Positions 20,741 to 33,013 of a stretch of DNA of 64,000 nt are shown piece by piece. The stretch's first letter is position 1, and each line of letters starts with the position of its first letter. This DNA is from Leptobrachium leishanense (Eukaryota; Chordata; Amphibia; Anura; Megophryidae), in NCBI GenBank assembly GCA_009667805.1, contig CM019064.1, forward strand, positions 387,438,049 to 387,502,048. Reading direction: 5' to 3'. Under the pieces are notes generated by a model. The model did no database searches and was not told the DNA's origin. It was given only the letters and a program-made list of their open reading frames with translations. The position numbers and the translations under genes are program-made.

Positions 20741-21469
20741 ATGGTGTCATTTTAAAGGTGAATGGAACCACTCAGAAGACCTGTGGAGCTACATATAACA
20801 AAATAGGAGTGCAAACAGGCATAAAATATATATTCCATAGCAAGCACTGTAATCTGATTGCCAGGACACCCTCCGTCTTCCAGTAGAAATTTGCAGCCTG
20901 TCAGACCTCGGGATCTCTAGACTGGTGACCGGCGGTGAGGTAGAGGTGCTCAGGAATGGTGTCATTAGGCCGGACTCGCTCAACGAGTTTTGTGTACAGA
21001 ATTTCTTCCTTAAGAGCTGTGTGCTCAATTGACAAAAAAAACATTTAAGTAGTCCCTGATCGTCATCATCTGTATAATCTCGAGGTGCTGCAGGATCCCT
21101 GATGGCCCACCGGAACTGACGACACCTTTCATGTGGTCCTTCATCTCGCCGGCATCCGAGACTGGAAGTGACGTACCGCCATATCAATTTCCATCTTGGA
21201 TACTGGCAGCAACTATGAAAGTACTGGTAAAGGTAAACGAGTTCATAAAAGCTCACAAAAAATCCATAAACGGATGATTCATAGGGAACCATGTACCTAA
21301 GTGAAATGTGGGACCTATGCAGGATCAATATAGAAAGGGAGCCTTTGCAGAACCTACATAAAAAAACAAGATTAGTATATAATAATCCAAATGCTAAAAC
21401 CTAACCAGGAGAGATGCATATGGGAAAGACCGCTAACTCAAACTATAAAAGAGCCACTTTCAAAAATCT

Positions 21470-21658
21470 TCATATAAATGATGCCATGTCAAAGTCAACA
21501 TTAAGACTAGGGACTTTCAAAGTTTCTAAATAAAAAAGCCATCTAGTTTCTGTTTGGGAAAGAGCCAATTCCAAATTGCCCCACCCCCTCGGACTCGGGG
21601 ACACCTTTTCTATTTCCATCCAGCAAAAACTAAAAAAATTGACCAAAGGACACTTCAT
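21470..21658 (-). pseudogene. Possible Penelope-like element C-terminus
   Basis: The end of this 62-residue ORF (QTETRWLFYLETL, then SLNVDFDMASFI and a stop) resembles the final segment of GIY-YIG-containing Penelope-like proteins, whose last residues often read W-I/L-F-x-L-x-T-L followed by G-L-N. The rest of the reverse transcriptase and the catalytic part of the GIY-YIG domain are absent. The downstream stretch to about 20770 would be its 3' tail. This is a resemblance by eye only. Confidence 0.35.
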
Positions 21659-21836
21659 ACAGTGTCGAGGTCACTTCCAGGTACCAGTTCTTCATATCCA
21701 CACAACCATGTTTTCCAAAATCGCTTCTCGTAACCAGATTCTCATTGCGCAGGTGCCCGAATCACCGTCTCCCTTCTGAGTGCACATGTCAGAGTTACTT
21801 ACTTTTTTTCTGGCATTTTAGATACCTGGAAATATT

Positions 21837-21890
21837 GGGCAGTATTACAATGTTGGTGCTAAGTTAACCAGAGCTGTGTTAATATGGCCC
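21837..21890. mobile_element. Short MITE (GGGCAGTATTAC-type)
   Basis: A 54-bp unit from gggcagtattacaatgttgg to aatatggccc, a deleted relative of the hairpin element at 13222-13363. Non-coding. Confidence 0.4.
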
Positions 21891-22516
21891 ATTGAGTCCA
21901 CGGAACTGCTGACGTTCCAAATAAAACGTCCAATACATTTTCTTAATACCAGCTAACAAACAAATCAATTATGCCAAAAATTATGACCAACACTGTTGTT
22001 TTTTTTTTAGCTGAAATGGACACTCTGAACAGCAGCTAACCATGGTAAAACTACAATGGGTAAAAAAAATATAAATGAATGAAAATATAAAATAGAAATA
22101 TTGAGAAAAAAATATAAAAATTATATTAACCACTTCGCCGTGAAGGACGCGCTCAGTGAATCCTCTCGAACATGTCCTGCATGCGGAAGACACCCTGAGC
22201 GTATCCTCATTTCGCAGATGCGATCGGCCGGTATTTCAGTTGATCGTTGTGGTCTCCTGGTGTGGGCTGACATCTTTGTCAGCTCCGCCTTCGGGACCCC
22301 AGCCAGCGGACTGACGTCTTCACGTCGGGCACGATGACGTCTGTTTCAAGCAACCCTCAGCCAGAGCAGGGAGAGGGCATGCAGCTCGGAGTAGGAAGCA
22401 ATATTATATCACCAAAATTAGAGGTTCCACCACCCACTGCAATTTTTTACGTGAAAACCCCATAGCATGGCTTTACAGTATCCTTATTCATTGGGCCACA
22501 CTGTACATTCTCAATA

Positions 22517-22518
<2 letters not shown>

Positions 22519-22560
<42 letters not shown>
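22519..22560. repeat. (AT)n microsatellite, target of a Tc1-like insertion
   Basis: Alternating AT for about 40 bp. The orthologous run in copy 2 (about 46955-46995) is likewise occupied by a Tc1-type element. Confidence 0.8.
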
Positions 22561-23281
22561 CAGTCAGGTCCAGAAATATTGGGATGTTGACACAATTCTA
22601 ACATCTTTGGTTCTATACACCACCACAATGGAGTTGTAATGAAACAAACACAATGTGCTTTAACTGCAGACTGTCAGCTTTAATTTGAGGCTATGTACAT
22701 CCAACTCAAGTGAACGGTGTAGGACTTACAGCAGTTTGCAGATGTGCCTCCCACTTGTTAAGGGACCAAAAGTAATGGGTGCGTTCCTTCTTTTTGAGAA
22801 TGTTCCAAACAGTTGTTTTGGCCACGCCTAATGTTCTTGCTATTTCTCTGATGGGTTTGTTTTTTGTTTCTTCTGCCTAATGATGGCTTGCTTCACTGAT
22901 AGTGACAGCTCTTTGGATCTCATCTTGAGAGTTGACAGCAACTGATTCCAAATGCAAATAGCAGACTTGAAATGAACTCTGGGCCTTTTATCTGCACATT
23001 GTAATTGGGGTAATGAGGGAATATCACCCACCTGGCCATGGAACAGCTGAGAAGCCAATTGTCCCATTACTTTTGGTCCCTTAACAAGTGGGAGGCACAT
23101 CTGCAAACTGCTGTAAGTCCTACACCGTTCATCTGAGTTGGATGTACATACCCTCAAATTAAAGCTGACAGACTGCAGTTAAAGCACATTGTGTTTGTTT
23201 CATTACAACTCCATTGTGGTGGTGTATAGAGCCAAATATGTTAGAATTGTGTTGATGTCCCAATATTTCTGGACCTGACTA
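22561..23281 (-). mobile_element. Non-autonomous Tc1/mariner-type element with ~220-bp inverted terminal repeats
   Basis: The ends cagtcaggtccagaaatatt and ccaatatttctggacctgac begin long inverted repeats of about 220 bp. The element sits between TA dinucleotides in an (AT)n tract. The ~280-bp interior, on the minus strand, retains only the start of a Tc1 transposase: RSKELSLSVKQAI and, in a shifted frame, IREIARTLGVAKTTVWNIL, the paired-like helix-turn-helix. The catalytic domain is deleted, so it is a deletion derivative mobilised in trans. Confidence 0.75.
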
Positions 23282-23592
23282 TATATATATCATTAATGTC
23301 TTCAAGTTTAATAAAATAAATCACCTCATTATTCAGCAATAAGCAGTTTTTCTAAATTTCTAGGCCGCATTAAGTTAAACTTTACATTCTTCAAGTAAAA
23401 TAAGTCATACAGAAAGTCATTTGCAACATATTCAGGTCAGCATATCTAAAATGAAGGAAGCTGACAGTAAATGCATTTAGCTTTGATGCTGTAGGTGTGT
23501 TAATGTTTTATTTCTATCACATCATGCATTAATATGCAGCTCCTAGCTGCCAATAACATTATTTCTGGTAGAGTGTTACCACCCAAGTGAAG

Positions 23593-23600
23593 TATAAAAG
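23593..23600 (+). promoter_or_regulatory. TATA box of keratin gene 1
   Basis: TATAAAAG lies 90 bp before the start codon. The surrounding 60 bp (gtgttaccacccaagtgaag and onwards) are almost identical in front of gene 2, as expected for a retained core promoter. Transcription would start near 23625. Confidence 0.75.
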
Positions 23601-23682
23601 CATCCAGTGTGTGTCCAGAAGCTGTGAATCTCTTGCGCAGGTTGTACATCTCCACATCATCTCGGCGGTGAGAAGAAGCATC

Positions 23683-26600
23683 ATGTCTCATCACTCCATC
23701 CTTGGATCTTCTGGAAACAAGAACTTCAGCTCCTGTTCAGTGGCGTCCGCTAAACACGGGAGCTCACACTACAACACGTCCTCTCACTCCTCCAAACATT
23801 CGGCTCTCGCCGGTCACAAGACAACGCATTGCTTTAGCAGCCAAAGCGCCCACAATGTTGGTTCAAAGGGTCACAAGATCTCCGTTGGAAGTGGCCATTG
23901 TGGGAAAAGTGGACATGGATCTGGACACGGATCTGGCCATGGTATAGGAGGAAATGGCTCTGGATTTGGGGGATCTGGTTGCTCTGGAGGCATCACCCAA
24001 GTTACTGTGAACCAAGGACTCCTGGCTCCTCTCAACCTGGATATTGACACAAGCATCCAACGAGTGAGAACACAGGAGAGGAATCAGATTATGGGGCTCA
24101 ATGACAAATTTGCCTCTTTTATAGACAAGGTGAGATTTATGCACAAAAGGTTGACTATGAATATGCAGAATATATTATTATAACTGTGATTAGAATATAG
24201 AGGACGTGTAACCCCTAAACAGTGATGCATTGATGTAAAGGACAGAAATGTCATTCCCATTCTTTCAAGCTTTATTTTTATATATACAAGAAGGGTGGAT
24301 CTGCAATGACAAACGGTTTGCCGGATACCTAATCGATGCGCCATATATACTCGACTATTCAGTGAGTGAGGTCCTAGGGGGCCAATTTTGTATACGGTGA
24401 TAATAAACTGCACCATTACGGTTTATTTATCATTGCAGATCCACCCTTGTTGTATATATATCTACCATTTGTGACATCACCAGGAGGAGACGCCAGGGTG
24501 TGATCAGCGTTATTGTAAGACAGCATCACTCCATCTATTTTTGTATAAGCTTTATTTTTAGCATATTACCAATTACAAATACATTAACTACGTATGTGTA
24601 CTTTCAGAAAACAAATCTTTGGTTCCTTACCAAATGATGAATTGGTGCAGCTGTTATGTTGTTAATTTAAATATATAGCAATAAGGAAATATTTATGTTT
24701 TTTATTTATATAAATTATTTATGTATTATATTCCATGGCTGAAATACCAAAATGTTAATAAAGTTTGACAAATACAATTGTGAAAAAGGATCAACTGATG
24801 GCTTTCTACTGGTTTTGTCCTGGGGGAAGACAAATTTGATATTTAACATGGAAGATATTTACATATACAAATTTATATAGATTTTGCCATAAAATACATT
24901 TTGTATGTAGTGTTTTTCTCTAAATATTACTTATACATTTCAGTAACAGTAAAATGTGAAGACTATTTTTATTTAGGTGAGATTTTTGGAACAACAAAAT
25001 AAAATGCTGGAGACAAAGTGGTCTTTATTACAAGATCAGCAAACTTCCCGCATTCAGACTGAACCTCTGTTTGAGGCTTTTACCGGTAACCTCAGGAGAC
25101 AACTGGAGAGTATGGGGTGTGAGAGAGGACGTCTGGAAGCTGACAGGAACAGTATGGAGCAAAGCGTAGAAGAACTAAGGAGAAGGTATGAGGGTATTTC
25201 AAACAAACCCTTTTAAATACTTTACAAATTGCAATATACAACAATTGAATCTTCAAAATGAAATAAATGGAAACTTCTTTAGGAATAGAGAAACAATATT
25301 CATATTTTATCATCTATTTTTACTGACCTCAATCATATAAACGTTACATACATGACATCCTAACGATCACATGAGTTGAAAATAAGATTATTCTGATTCA
25401 CTTTGGAAAGTAAACCTGCTCTGTTTTATATGAAATACTCTTTTGTTGATCATTTGATATTGTTTACTGTATTATTTGTTGCTGCATGATTTTTTTTTAA
25501 ATTTATACTCAATATTGTAGGTATGAAGAAGAAGTGAACAGACGGACAGCTGCAGAGAATGAATTTGCTGGATTAAAGAGGGTGAGTGGAAAATAAAATG
25601 TGCTGTATTATAATTCCTTTGTTTAAATGTAACTTTTCAATGTCCTCTTACTGGACGTTTGTTTCTCTCCCCCAGGATGTAGATGCGGCTTTTATGCACA
25701 AAGCTGAGTTACAAGCAAAGGCTGATTCCCTGTCTGATGAGATTAACTTCCTGAGGACTCTTTATGATGCGGTAAATACATTTTCAAATGCAGCTTGTGC
25801 TTACTTTCTTATTGAGGAAGATTGTAAAATATGTTTTGTTTGACACTATCAGGGTTATTCAGAGAAAGGTGAAACTCAGGAGAATGACTGAAGAAGTGAA
25901 ACTTCTAGGTCAAAATAGTCCCATTTATCTCACTTTCCAAATCGGCTATTTTGTCCTAGAATTTTCACTTATCCAAAAGTTCCCAGAGTTTCACCTTTCT
26001 CTGATTAATCTTGCTAATGAATGATAATAATGGTCCCATTTGTGTCCTGTGGTTTGGGACTTTGAACAGTTTTTTGGTCCCAGGTGTTTGCCGGTTGTAA
26101 TAGGTTTTTCAAAATCCAAGCTAAACATGACTGTATATCTTGACATGTTTATGTTGTGCAATCAATGGCACTTGTTTTTTCTTTTGCATTAATAACTTTA
26201 CAATTAATCTGATAAACCCATGACCTGTAAAATATATTTGCACAGCAAAGTAGTATTAGTGTATAAAAACAGAAAATGCTAAATATTTCTTCTTTGGTAT
26301 TGCTAGGAAATATCTCAGCTCCAGGCTCAGATCTCAGACACCTCGGTGGTCGTGTCCATGAATAACAGTCGTGATCTGGACCTGAATGGAATCATTGGTG
26401 AGGTCAGAGCTCAGTATGAGGACATTGCTAACAGGAGCAGAGCTGACGCGGAGGCCATGTACCAGTCACGGGTGAGAGGATGACATTTAATTTTCAGCTG
26501 GCTTGCAATATTAATGAATAATGAATAACCATGAGTATCCTAAATGTTTATCTAGTTTGCGGAGCTTCAGACAGCAGCAGGGAGAAATGGAAACAATCTA

Positions 26601-29600
26601 CAGAGCAGCAGAGATGAGATCTGCTCTCTCAACAGAGCCATTCAGAGTCTGAGAGGAGAGATTGACAGTGTGAAGGCCCAGGTAAAAATTCAAGTAAACC
26701 AAGCAACTTTTAGAACTGTGTGATAGTGTGACACAAGTGTTGTATGTTATGATTCACCATGACTAAGGCAGTTTTTAACCCATGATGGTTAGAAACACAT
26801 GTTTACTTGCATCCTATTTAATTATCACACTCACTGTTATTATAGCGCTCAGGTCTTGAATCCGCTATAAACGAGACTGAGGGACATGGAGAAGCAGCTG
26901 TGAGGGATGCCAAGGGCAAACTCTCTGAGCTGGAAGGTGCACTGCAGAAGGCCAAGCAGGACATGGCTCGCCAACTGCGAGAATACCAGGAGCTGATGAA
27001 CGTGAAACTGGCTCTGGACATTGAGATCACCACCTACAAGAAGATGCTGGAAGGAGAGGAGGGCAGGTTAGTGCATCATGCCTCAGATGTTTCTTACAAC
27101 CCATGAAAACTTTAAATCATTTTAAGAATCAGACAGGTCCCTTTGGTCTGCCCTTTCATGGGGAAAGCCAAGGCAGGGTGTTTATAGGTATAAATTTCAC
27201 TTGTTATACTTATCTATTGGCACCACCATCTTGTGAAAGTATTGGCACATCAATAAGAGGTGCAATCAGGGCTTCCAAAGTTTATCTGTAAGACGAGATC
27301 AGAAATGTTGGCCTATAGGGGTCAGGCAATGAAAGCACCCAACATTGAGCATGTTGTCTGCACTTTTAGGCAGCTTGTTGAGGTGGAAGCGTAGGCTCCT
27401 GCATCGATTGGCCAGATCCATCAAACCTATTTCTTAATTAGGCTAACACCCTATAGATCCATAAAGATACATATTTACCACATAAAACAGTTTATAAAGA
27501 TACAAATAAATCACCTCACAATGGATCTGCTCAAAATCAGACATTAGAATCGGAATAGAAATTATCAAGAGCATATAATCTGAAAGACAATAGAGCAAAA
27601 ACAAACAAAGTGTAATAGTGCATATCACATATAACCCGCTGACTAACCCATCCGGATGGAAGAAACCATAATATGCTATCCTAGCAGATGTCGCAGTGCC
27701 AGCTCAATGTTTTTCATCAATATCTGACTTCTTCAGCAGCAGTATTAATTAAATATATATGTACAGAATATACATGTGATATGCCTATTTATATGATGCT
27801 TTTGTGAGTGCAATAAATCAAAAAATTTTTAGCTGTATCGCATTACGGTCTGCACTATTGTTTTTTCTTTTTTGTATATTCATTTATTTATTTGCAAAGT
27901 ATTGTTACCAGGAAGGATACATTGAGATTTCTCTCGTTTTCAAGTATGTCCTGGGTTCAACAACATTGAAATTTTACAGTCGTTACAGAAATACAAAGTA
28001 ATAAAATGCATGATATTAAAAACAAAACACAAATATACAGATTAACACACAAAATAAATATGTATGAATATAGTCACTATGTTACATGTTTACAGGTGCA
28101 TTCTGTATTGAGGTATGTTAATAGGGAGCGACTTAAGTGACTTAAGACTGGGGGAAGATTTCCTTGCTGATTATCCAGTTTTATATATACTGTTGACATT
28201 GGATCCCATTTGGGATCATGGCCACATTATACACCAGGAATATGAAAGGCCATTTGCATACATAGGTGCTTGTTGTATAGCACTATTACCCTATTTTCGT
28301 TTTGTGCTATTAGAGTCAGAATAAAGGTTGTTGGTTGGTTAAGGTTTTATAAAATAAGTTCTTTTAAATTCTAACCTTACAATCTCTAATTATTGTTTTT
28401 AAATATGGGACAATCATTAAGTCACTTGCTATGTTTTTTTTCAGGCTGGGAGCACACGATTCTGTTAATATATGTAAGTAATATAATATTTTTACAACCT
28501 AATAATAAAGCTTTTAAAGTACAGATTGCAGGGAGCAGCTCACTTTCAGTACTTCACACTTCTATTATCTGAATCTATTGAATGGTAGACATACAAAATA
28601 TCGTTGACATTTTGGTGCTCTCTGATTTACCGTACTTTGTCGAGTCCAATTCTTTGACCCTGTGGTGAATTAAGCATTCAACGCAGGGTCCCCCAAGTGC
28701 AGGGAATTGGCCGCCGCTGCCGTCGCAAACACGCTGGACAGCTGGCAAATGCAGCCGACCAGCTGCTGAGCACAGCGCCGACCAGCTGCAGAAAAAAGTC
28801 GACAAGCCGCCGGAAAGGTAAGAAAAAAGTGCTCAGTTGAAATGCTCTTTGCAAAAAAACTACTGAACGCAAATGTCTGAAATTGACTTATAAGGCCCTA
28901 TGAATAATAAATTAATAATAATAAGGTCTGCTACATTAAAAAAACACTATTTTAAAAAAATCCGAAAAACAATGTGATGAAAAAAATCTCAAAATGCCTA
29001 AAATATCCTAAAAAATGTAAGTGGCTTTTTACTGCAGATTAAAAAAATAAATGGTTTATTAGATACTGAACAAAAACAGGAATATTTTTAACCTTGAAAA
29101 CTATGGGGTTCGACTGAATAAACCTGCCTAATGAAAACACCAAACATCAGGGCATTGACAACTTTTCACTGCTGTTCGATGTTCTGTGAATAGATTAACC
29201 ATTGCTTCTCTATGGGGGATTTCACTGCCATCGACCAGACACCTTTTTTTCAAGCAGTTCGCCAAAATGTGGCGAACTGCCTGCTTTCTGAATAGCTGAA
29301 TGGCCACGAAAGTGCACCGTATGGGGAAATTCACCGTTTGGTTCAATTTCGTGGCCAGATCGACTTTCTGAATAACTCTTCTAGGGGGTTATCCATTATG
29401 CACCAGTGTTTCCAAGCATTGCAAAATCTGCTAAAACTGCCAGCGCTTCTCAAAACTTTAATGCAGAGAGCAAAAGAAGGAGCTTTACTGTATATAAAGG
29501 AGACCAAAAGAGAGAAAAATAATGATACTGTCCTCCTAGTGTATACAAATTGTGCTAGTGATATAGGAAATGCTGTATTTTATGCCTCTTGTATCCACGC

Positions 29601-31432
29601 ATGTATACCCCTGCACATACTAACAGGGTACTTTAAAGAGATCCAAATTGCTTGAGAAAGGTAACCGAACGCTGAAAATCAGCGTTCGGTTACCTTTCTT
29701 GGCCATTCGGCTATCCAGAGAGCAGGCAATTCACCAAATCCTGGCGAATTGCCTGCACATTCGGTGCCTGTTCGGTCCCTGTTCGAGGGCAGTGAAATCC
29801 CCATAAAAAGGCACTGCTTCGGCTATTCAGAGAACACAAACCAGCAGTGAAAGGTTCCCCTAATGCCCTGCCATTCGGTGGTTTAATTTGGCAAGTTTAT
29901 TCAGGAGAATCCCATAGGCTTCAATGTTAAAAATATTCCTGTTTTAATTCAATATATAATAAACCGTTCATTATAATATTCTGCAGTAAAGAGTCGCTTT
30001 ATTTATAGATTTTTTAAGATATTTTAAGCATTTTTCTGTTTTTTTTTTTTTTTTAAAAGTCCGATTCTTTTAAGTTTACTTATTTTTTCTGTAACAGCCC
30101 TCTTTATTATCATTCCCTGGACCTCATATGCAAATTTCAGACATTTTCGCTCAGTAGTTTCTTTGCAAAAAGCATTTCACTTTTCAATCATTCATGCAAA
30201 CTGTTTTGCTAATTTATTCACTGCCTCGTCTGCGGTGTCGGCTTTTTCCGGAGGCTGCGATCGGCTCCTGCTCGGGTTTTTACGTGGTTTTCGGCAGGTT
30301 AATCCAGATTTTTTGCTGGTTTTCGGCGTGCATTCGCTGGGTTTTGCGGTTAGTTTTCGTCAGGTTTGCGGCAGCTTTTCCCTGCAATTCGGGGACCCTG
30401 TGGTGCTTGCTGAATACACCGCAGGGTCACCGAAATGGGATCGGCAAAAGGAACCGAATTGAAGAGAACGAAAAGTCACCGAACGTGCAGTGATTTTTCG
30501 AATCTCTTTGAATTACCCTGTAAGTATTCGAATTCATACCACAAAGCATAAAAGTGGCGCACACACAAAATACTTAATCTATTACTGCGACCAAATGGAA
30601 AAGGCGGTGAATGTCTATAATTCCCAGTGTACCTCTTCCACCAAGCAAGGAAGCTGCAGATTGAGCCGCTCTCACCAGAGTGGGATCTAAGGTGAGTATG
30701 GGATATAATGGTGGGCCTAGTTCTGTGTGTTTTGTGATTGTGCAGAAGTGCCATCACTTAACAGCAGTCTGAAAGATGTTATTCTTTTTAGAATAACGTC
30801 AGGAACAGACAGAGAACGATCAGGTTGGAATAGCTCGCTCTCCATCTGATGTGACCACATTACAATCTCCAATACAAAGTGTAGAAGACACCAATGTACA
30901 GTAACGTGACGCTATATCCGAGCTGCGAGCTGTTTAATAAACACTGTCCAATAAGCCGTTAAAAAATAAACACTGTGCTCGAGCACTGTGTTTAACGGTA
31001 ACATTAAGATATGACCCTTAGTGTTTCGCTTTTTTCTAAGTTTACAAAGTTTTTCATACGAACATAATGAGATGCGCTGATGTGCTTTGTATACAGCTAG
31101 ATAAAATATTGAATTCACCATGTGAAAATATACTTATACACGCATAAAATACATTTTAATGCAAATATATTGTATATAACAAACAAGATCTTAGCACCAA
31201 GTTCTGAAGTTTTCATAACCTGCAATTATTTACTAGTAGTTTTATTGAATATTCTAACCAGCTGTTTTTATTTTTTACAGCCGTGCTTCACTCCAGCACT
31301 GGGGGCTCAGGTGGATCGTCCCACGGTGTGAGTGGCAATAATTCTAAGGGAGGATTCGGCGCCAGCAGTGGGAAGAGCTCCAGCCATTGCTCTACAAGCA
31401 AACACAGCTCTGGACATGGTCACCATTGCTAA
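23683..31432 (+). CDS. Type II keratin, gene 1 (nine coding exons, 501 aa)
   Basis: Exons: 23683-24129, 24977-25185, 25521-25581, 25676-25771, 26307-26471, 26556-26681, 26846-27066, 28445-28473, 31281-31432. All introns are GT-AG. Exons 2-7 are 209, 61, 96, 165, 126 and 221 bp, the lengths diagnostic of vertebrate type II keratin genes; exon 8 is 29 bp. The protein has a Ser/Gly/His-rich head (1-135) with GHGSGHG repeats and [13 protein letters not shown]. An intermediate-filament rod follows, from [11 protein letters not shown] (helix initiation) to [27 protein letters not shown] (helix termination, ending near 441), then a ~60-residue Ser/Gly/His/Cys tail. The start is the first ATG after the TATA box. 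It would pair with an acidic type I keratin to build epithelial cytoskeletal filaments. The orthologue cannot be named; the His-rich ends are unusual. The frame is intact, so it is probably functional. Confidence 0.93.
24281..24546. mobile_element. Retro-type insert in gene 1 intron 1 with 14-bp target duplication
   Basis: aagctttattttta occurs at 24267-24280 and 24547-24560. The insert starts with inverted arms (agggtggatctgcaatga, and its complement near 24435-24455) and ends in a ~95-bp unpaired tail, the same asymmetric layout as the element at 16412-17326. Gene 2's intron 1 lacks it, so it entered after the duplication. Non-coding. Confidence 0.6.
25851..26012. mobile_element. Hairpin MITE in gene 1 intron 4
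   Basis: Arms agggttattcagagaaaggt and acctttctctgattaatctt, with internal ctaggtcaaaatag and its inverted copy. A close relative is at 55783-55942. Gene 2's intron 4 lacks it at the equivalent place (after gacactat at 50960-50967). Confidence 0.6.
27700..27745 (-). ncRNA. Decayed hammerhead-like motif in gene 1 intron 7
   Basis: The counterpart of 52840-52882 in gene 2. Read on the minus strand it has CTGCTGAAGAAGTCAGATAT and then TGATGAAAAACATTGAG, so the core has picked up an insertion and substitutions and should be inactive. It matters because its presence at both loci shows that the Penelope-like insertion predates the duplication. Confidence 0.35.
27885..28164 (-). mobile_element. LINE 3'-end fragment inserted in gene 1 intron 7
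   Basis: About 280 bp matching the 3' end of the LINE at 17443-17720 (kttaccaggaaggatac block through gactgggggaagattt). It is absent from gene 2, where sequence runs straight through (about 53020-53060), so insertion followed the duplication. 5'-truncated as usual for LINEs. Confidence 0.7.
28580..29385. mobile_element. First of an inverted pair of repeats in gene 1 intron 8
   Basis: Absent from gene 2, whose sequence passes directly from gaatctat to the ccaagcattgcaaaa block. Its content (feline-type ORFs are spurious) reappears inverted in 29624-30520, including the gcagggtc/gaccctg, ggcaattcgcc-type and tctctatggggatttcactgcc segments. Ends gaataactct/ggggttat resemble the MITE family at 20423. 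Non-coding. Confidence 0.5.
29624..30520. mobile_element. Harbinger-like non-autonomous element in gene 1 intron 8, TAA target duplication
   Basis: Ends cagggtactttaaagagat and atctctttgaattaccctg are inverted repeats, flanked by TAA at 29621-29623 and 30521-30523. Gene 2 has the matching empty site (cacatgcaaaatattc at about 53640-53655). A 12-bp hairpin (accgaacgctgaaaatcagc region) lies near the left end. TWA target duplications are typical of PIF/Harbinger. It is the inverted mate of 28580-29385. Confidence 0.65.
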
Positions 31433-31830
31433 AGGGGATATTTAGCTGGAAATTGTTGCTTAAGCTGCTTTACTTATGCTTGATGCTAAGGATACACAGT
31501 GGCTTCATTTTGCAAAATCAAACCGATTTAAATTTCATGTCTTTTCTTAGATTGAACTTGACAGCTTATCTATAATGTGCCTATTAATTTATTTTATATA
31601 TGTACAGTTTATATTAAAAGGCATGCAACTGTACAGCTCCTTAATAGAAAAAAAGCTATTTTAATATTATTTTAGTATTACATTTTGGTGGGAAAGAATG
31701 CAACAATCATATAAAACATGGGATATCTGGCTAGTCTATAAATTTGTAATGAAATAGTACTGTCCTGGGTATACAGTAGATATATTTGTACATTGTACAA
31801 TAAGAATGAGTATTAGTTTAAATGTATGTA

Positions 31831-33013
31831 GGGCTTAATTACATTCCTAAGGCAAAAATTGGGATGCTAACGGGGAAAACCTGCGAATAAGTTTCCCTGA
31901 AGCGTCCCCATATTAGCATTAGATTCTTGGGCAGGAACTACCGCGGAACCTTGCCCCAGAACGAAGCGCTACCCTCAGTGACACTCACAGTAGCGTTTTT
32001 GCACCGCCGTGATTAACACCTCTTGGAGTCCATAGGACTCCATGGAGGGTTGCGCTGCCGATCCACAAGCCCTGCACGATTTGCTCTTGAGACATCGAGC
32101 AGCGCCGCTTAGTGATCACATAGCAAGACTGGGGACTACTTGTCCACAGTCTCACTCTGCTCCCATGTTATGTATAGGGTGCACAAAGTACAGTAAACAC
32201 GCGCACGCTAGTGCAATCACTGATAGGCAAATGGATTTTAGAAGGTTTAGCGTTAGGAATGTAATATGGGGGGCATGTATTAAAGTCACTTATCCTAGTG
32301 TTTACAGTTACATAGCCACAAGCTACAGTTGGGGCCACATTAGAATGTTGATGCTAACGTTAACGCTCACCTGCGTGAGCATTAACGTTAGCCGCGGTGT
32401 CTACCGCATATTACGATCCAAATGCAAACGGGTTAAGTAACCCCTTTGCGTTTGGTACCTTGCGCTTTTCAGCTCGAGGTTACTGTACTTTGCGCTCCCT
32501 ATACTTAACATGGGGAGTGCAAAGTGTTAATCAGTGTTAGGATTACATTATTAGCGGAAAGTTAACCAGAGCCAGGAATTGGCGTTAATGGATTCCGCTT
32601 CTGCAGAATCTGTTAACACCAGCCTAAAAAATAAAAAAACAAATCCTATACTCACTTCCTGTCCCGCGGCTCTGACTGCGGCTCAGACTGCCTCCTCCGT
32701 CCGGCGGGAACAGGGAAAGAGTGAGGAAAAAAGTCCCCCCAGTCTCTCCCTGCGAGGCGAGATCCAGCTGGTCATGTGACCGCCTCCGTCTAGTTAAATG
32801 GAGTCCTATGGACTCCAGCGAGTGGATGCTTGCGGCTGCGCTCAGCGCTGCCGCGAGCATCGCGGGGCAGTAACGTGGGCTACCAATGCAGGCAGCTTTT
32901 TAAGAGCCTGCATTGTAATTCCACGCTAAAACAGGGGCGGTAGGGGGAAAACTGCGTGTGCAGTTTTTTCATCTTACCGCCCCCGTTTTAGCGTGGAGAT
33001 TGTAATTTAGCCC
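31831..33013. mobile_element. Harbinger-type MITE in the 3' flank of gene 1
   Basis: Ends gggcttaattacattcc and ggagattgtaatttagccc are inverted repeats; flanking trinucleotides are GTA and TTA, close to the TWA target of PIF/Harbinger. Non-coding, 1.18 kb, GC-rich inside. Part of its interior resembles 12650-13030. If gene 1 uses the distal poly(A) site, this element lies in its 3' UTR. Gene 2 lacks it. Confidence 0.6.

Noticed and set aside
20789..21328. 179-codon minus-strand ORF
   Set aside because: No domain, and the region looks like the non-coding tail of a Penelope-like remnant.
23863..24144. Minus-strand ORFs over keratin exon 1 (also 49223-49477)
   Set aside because: Shadows of the coding strand of the keratin head; the plus-strand exon is supported by splice sites and homology between the copies.
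30163..30493. Two overlapping plus-strand ORFs in gene 1 intron 8
   Set aside because: Inside the Harbinger-like insert at 29624-30520; absent from gene 2 and without motifs.
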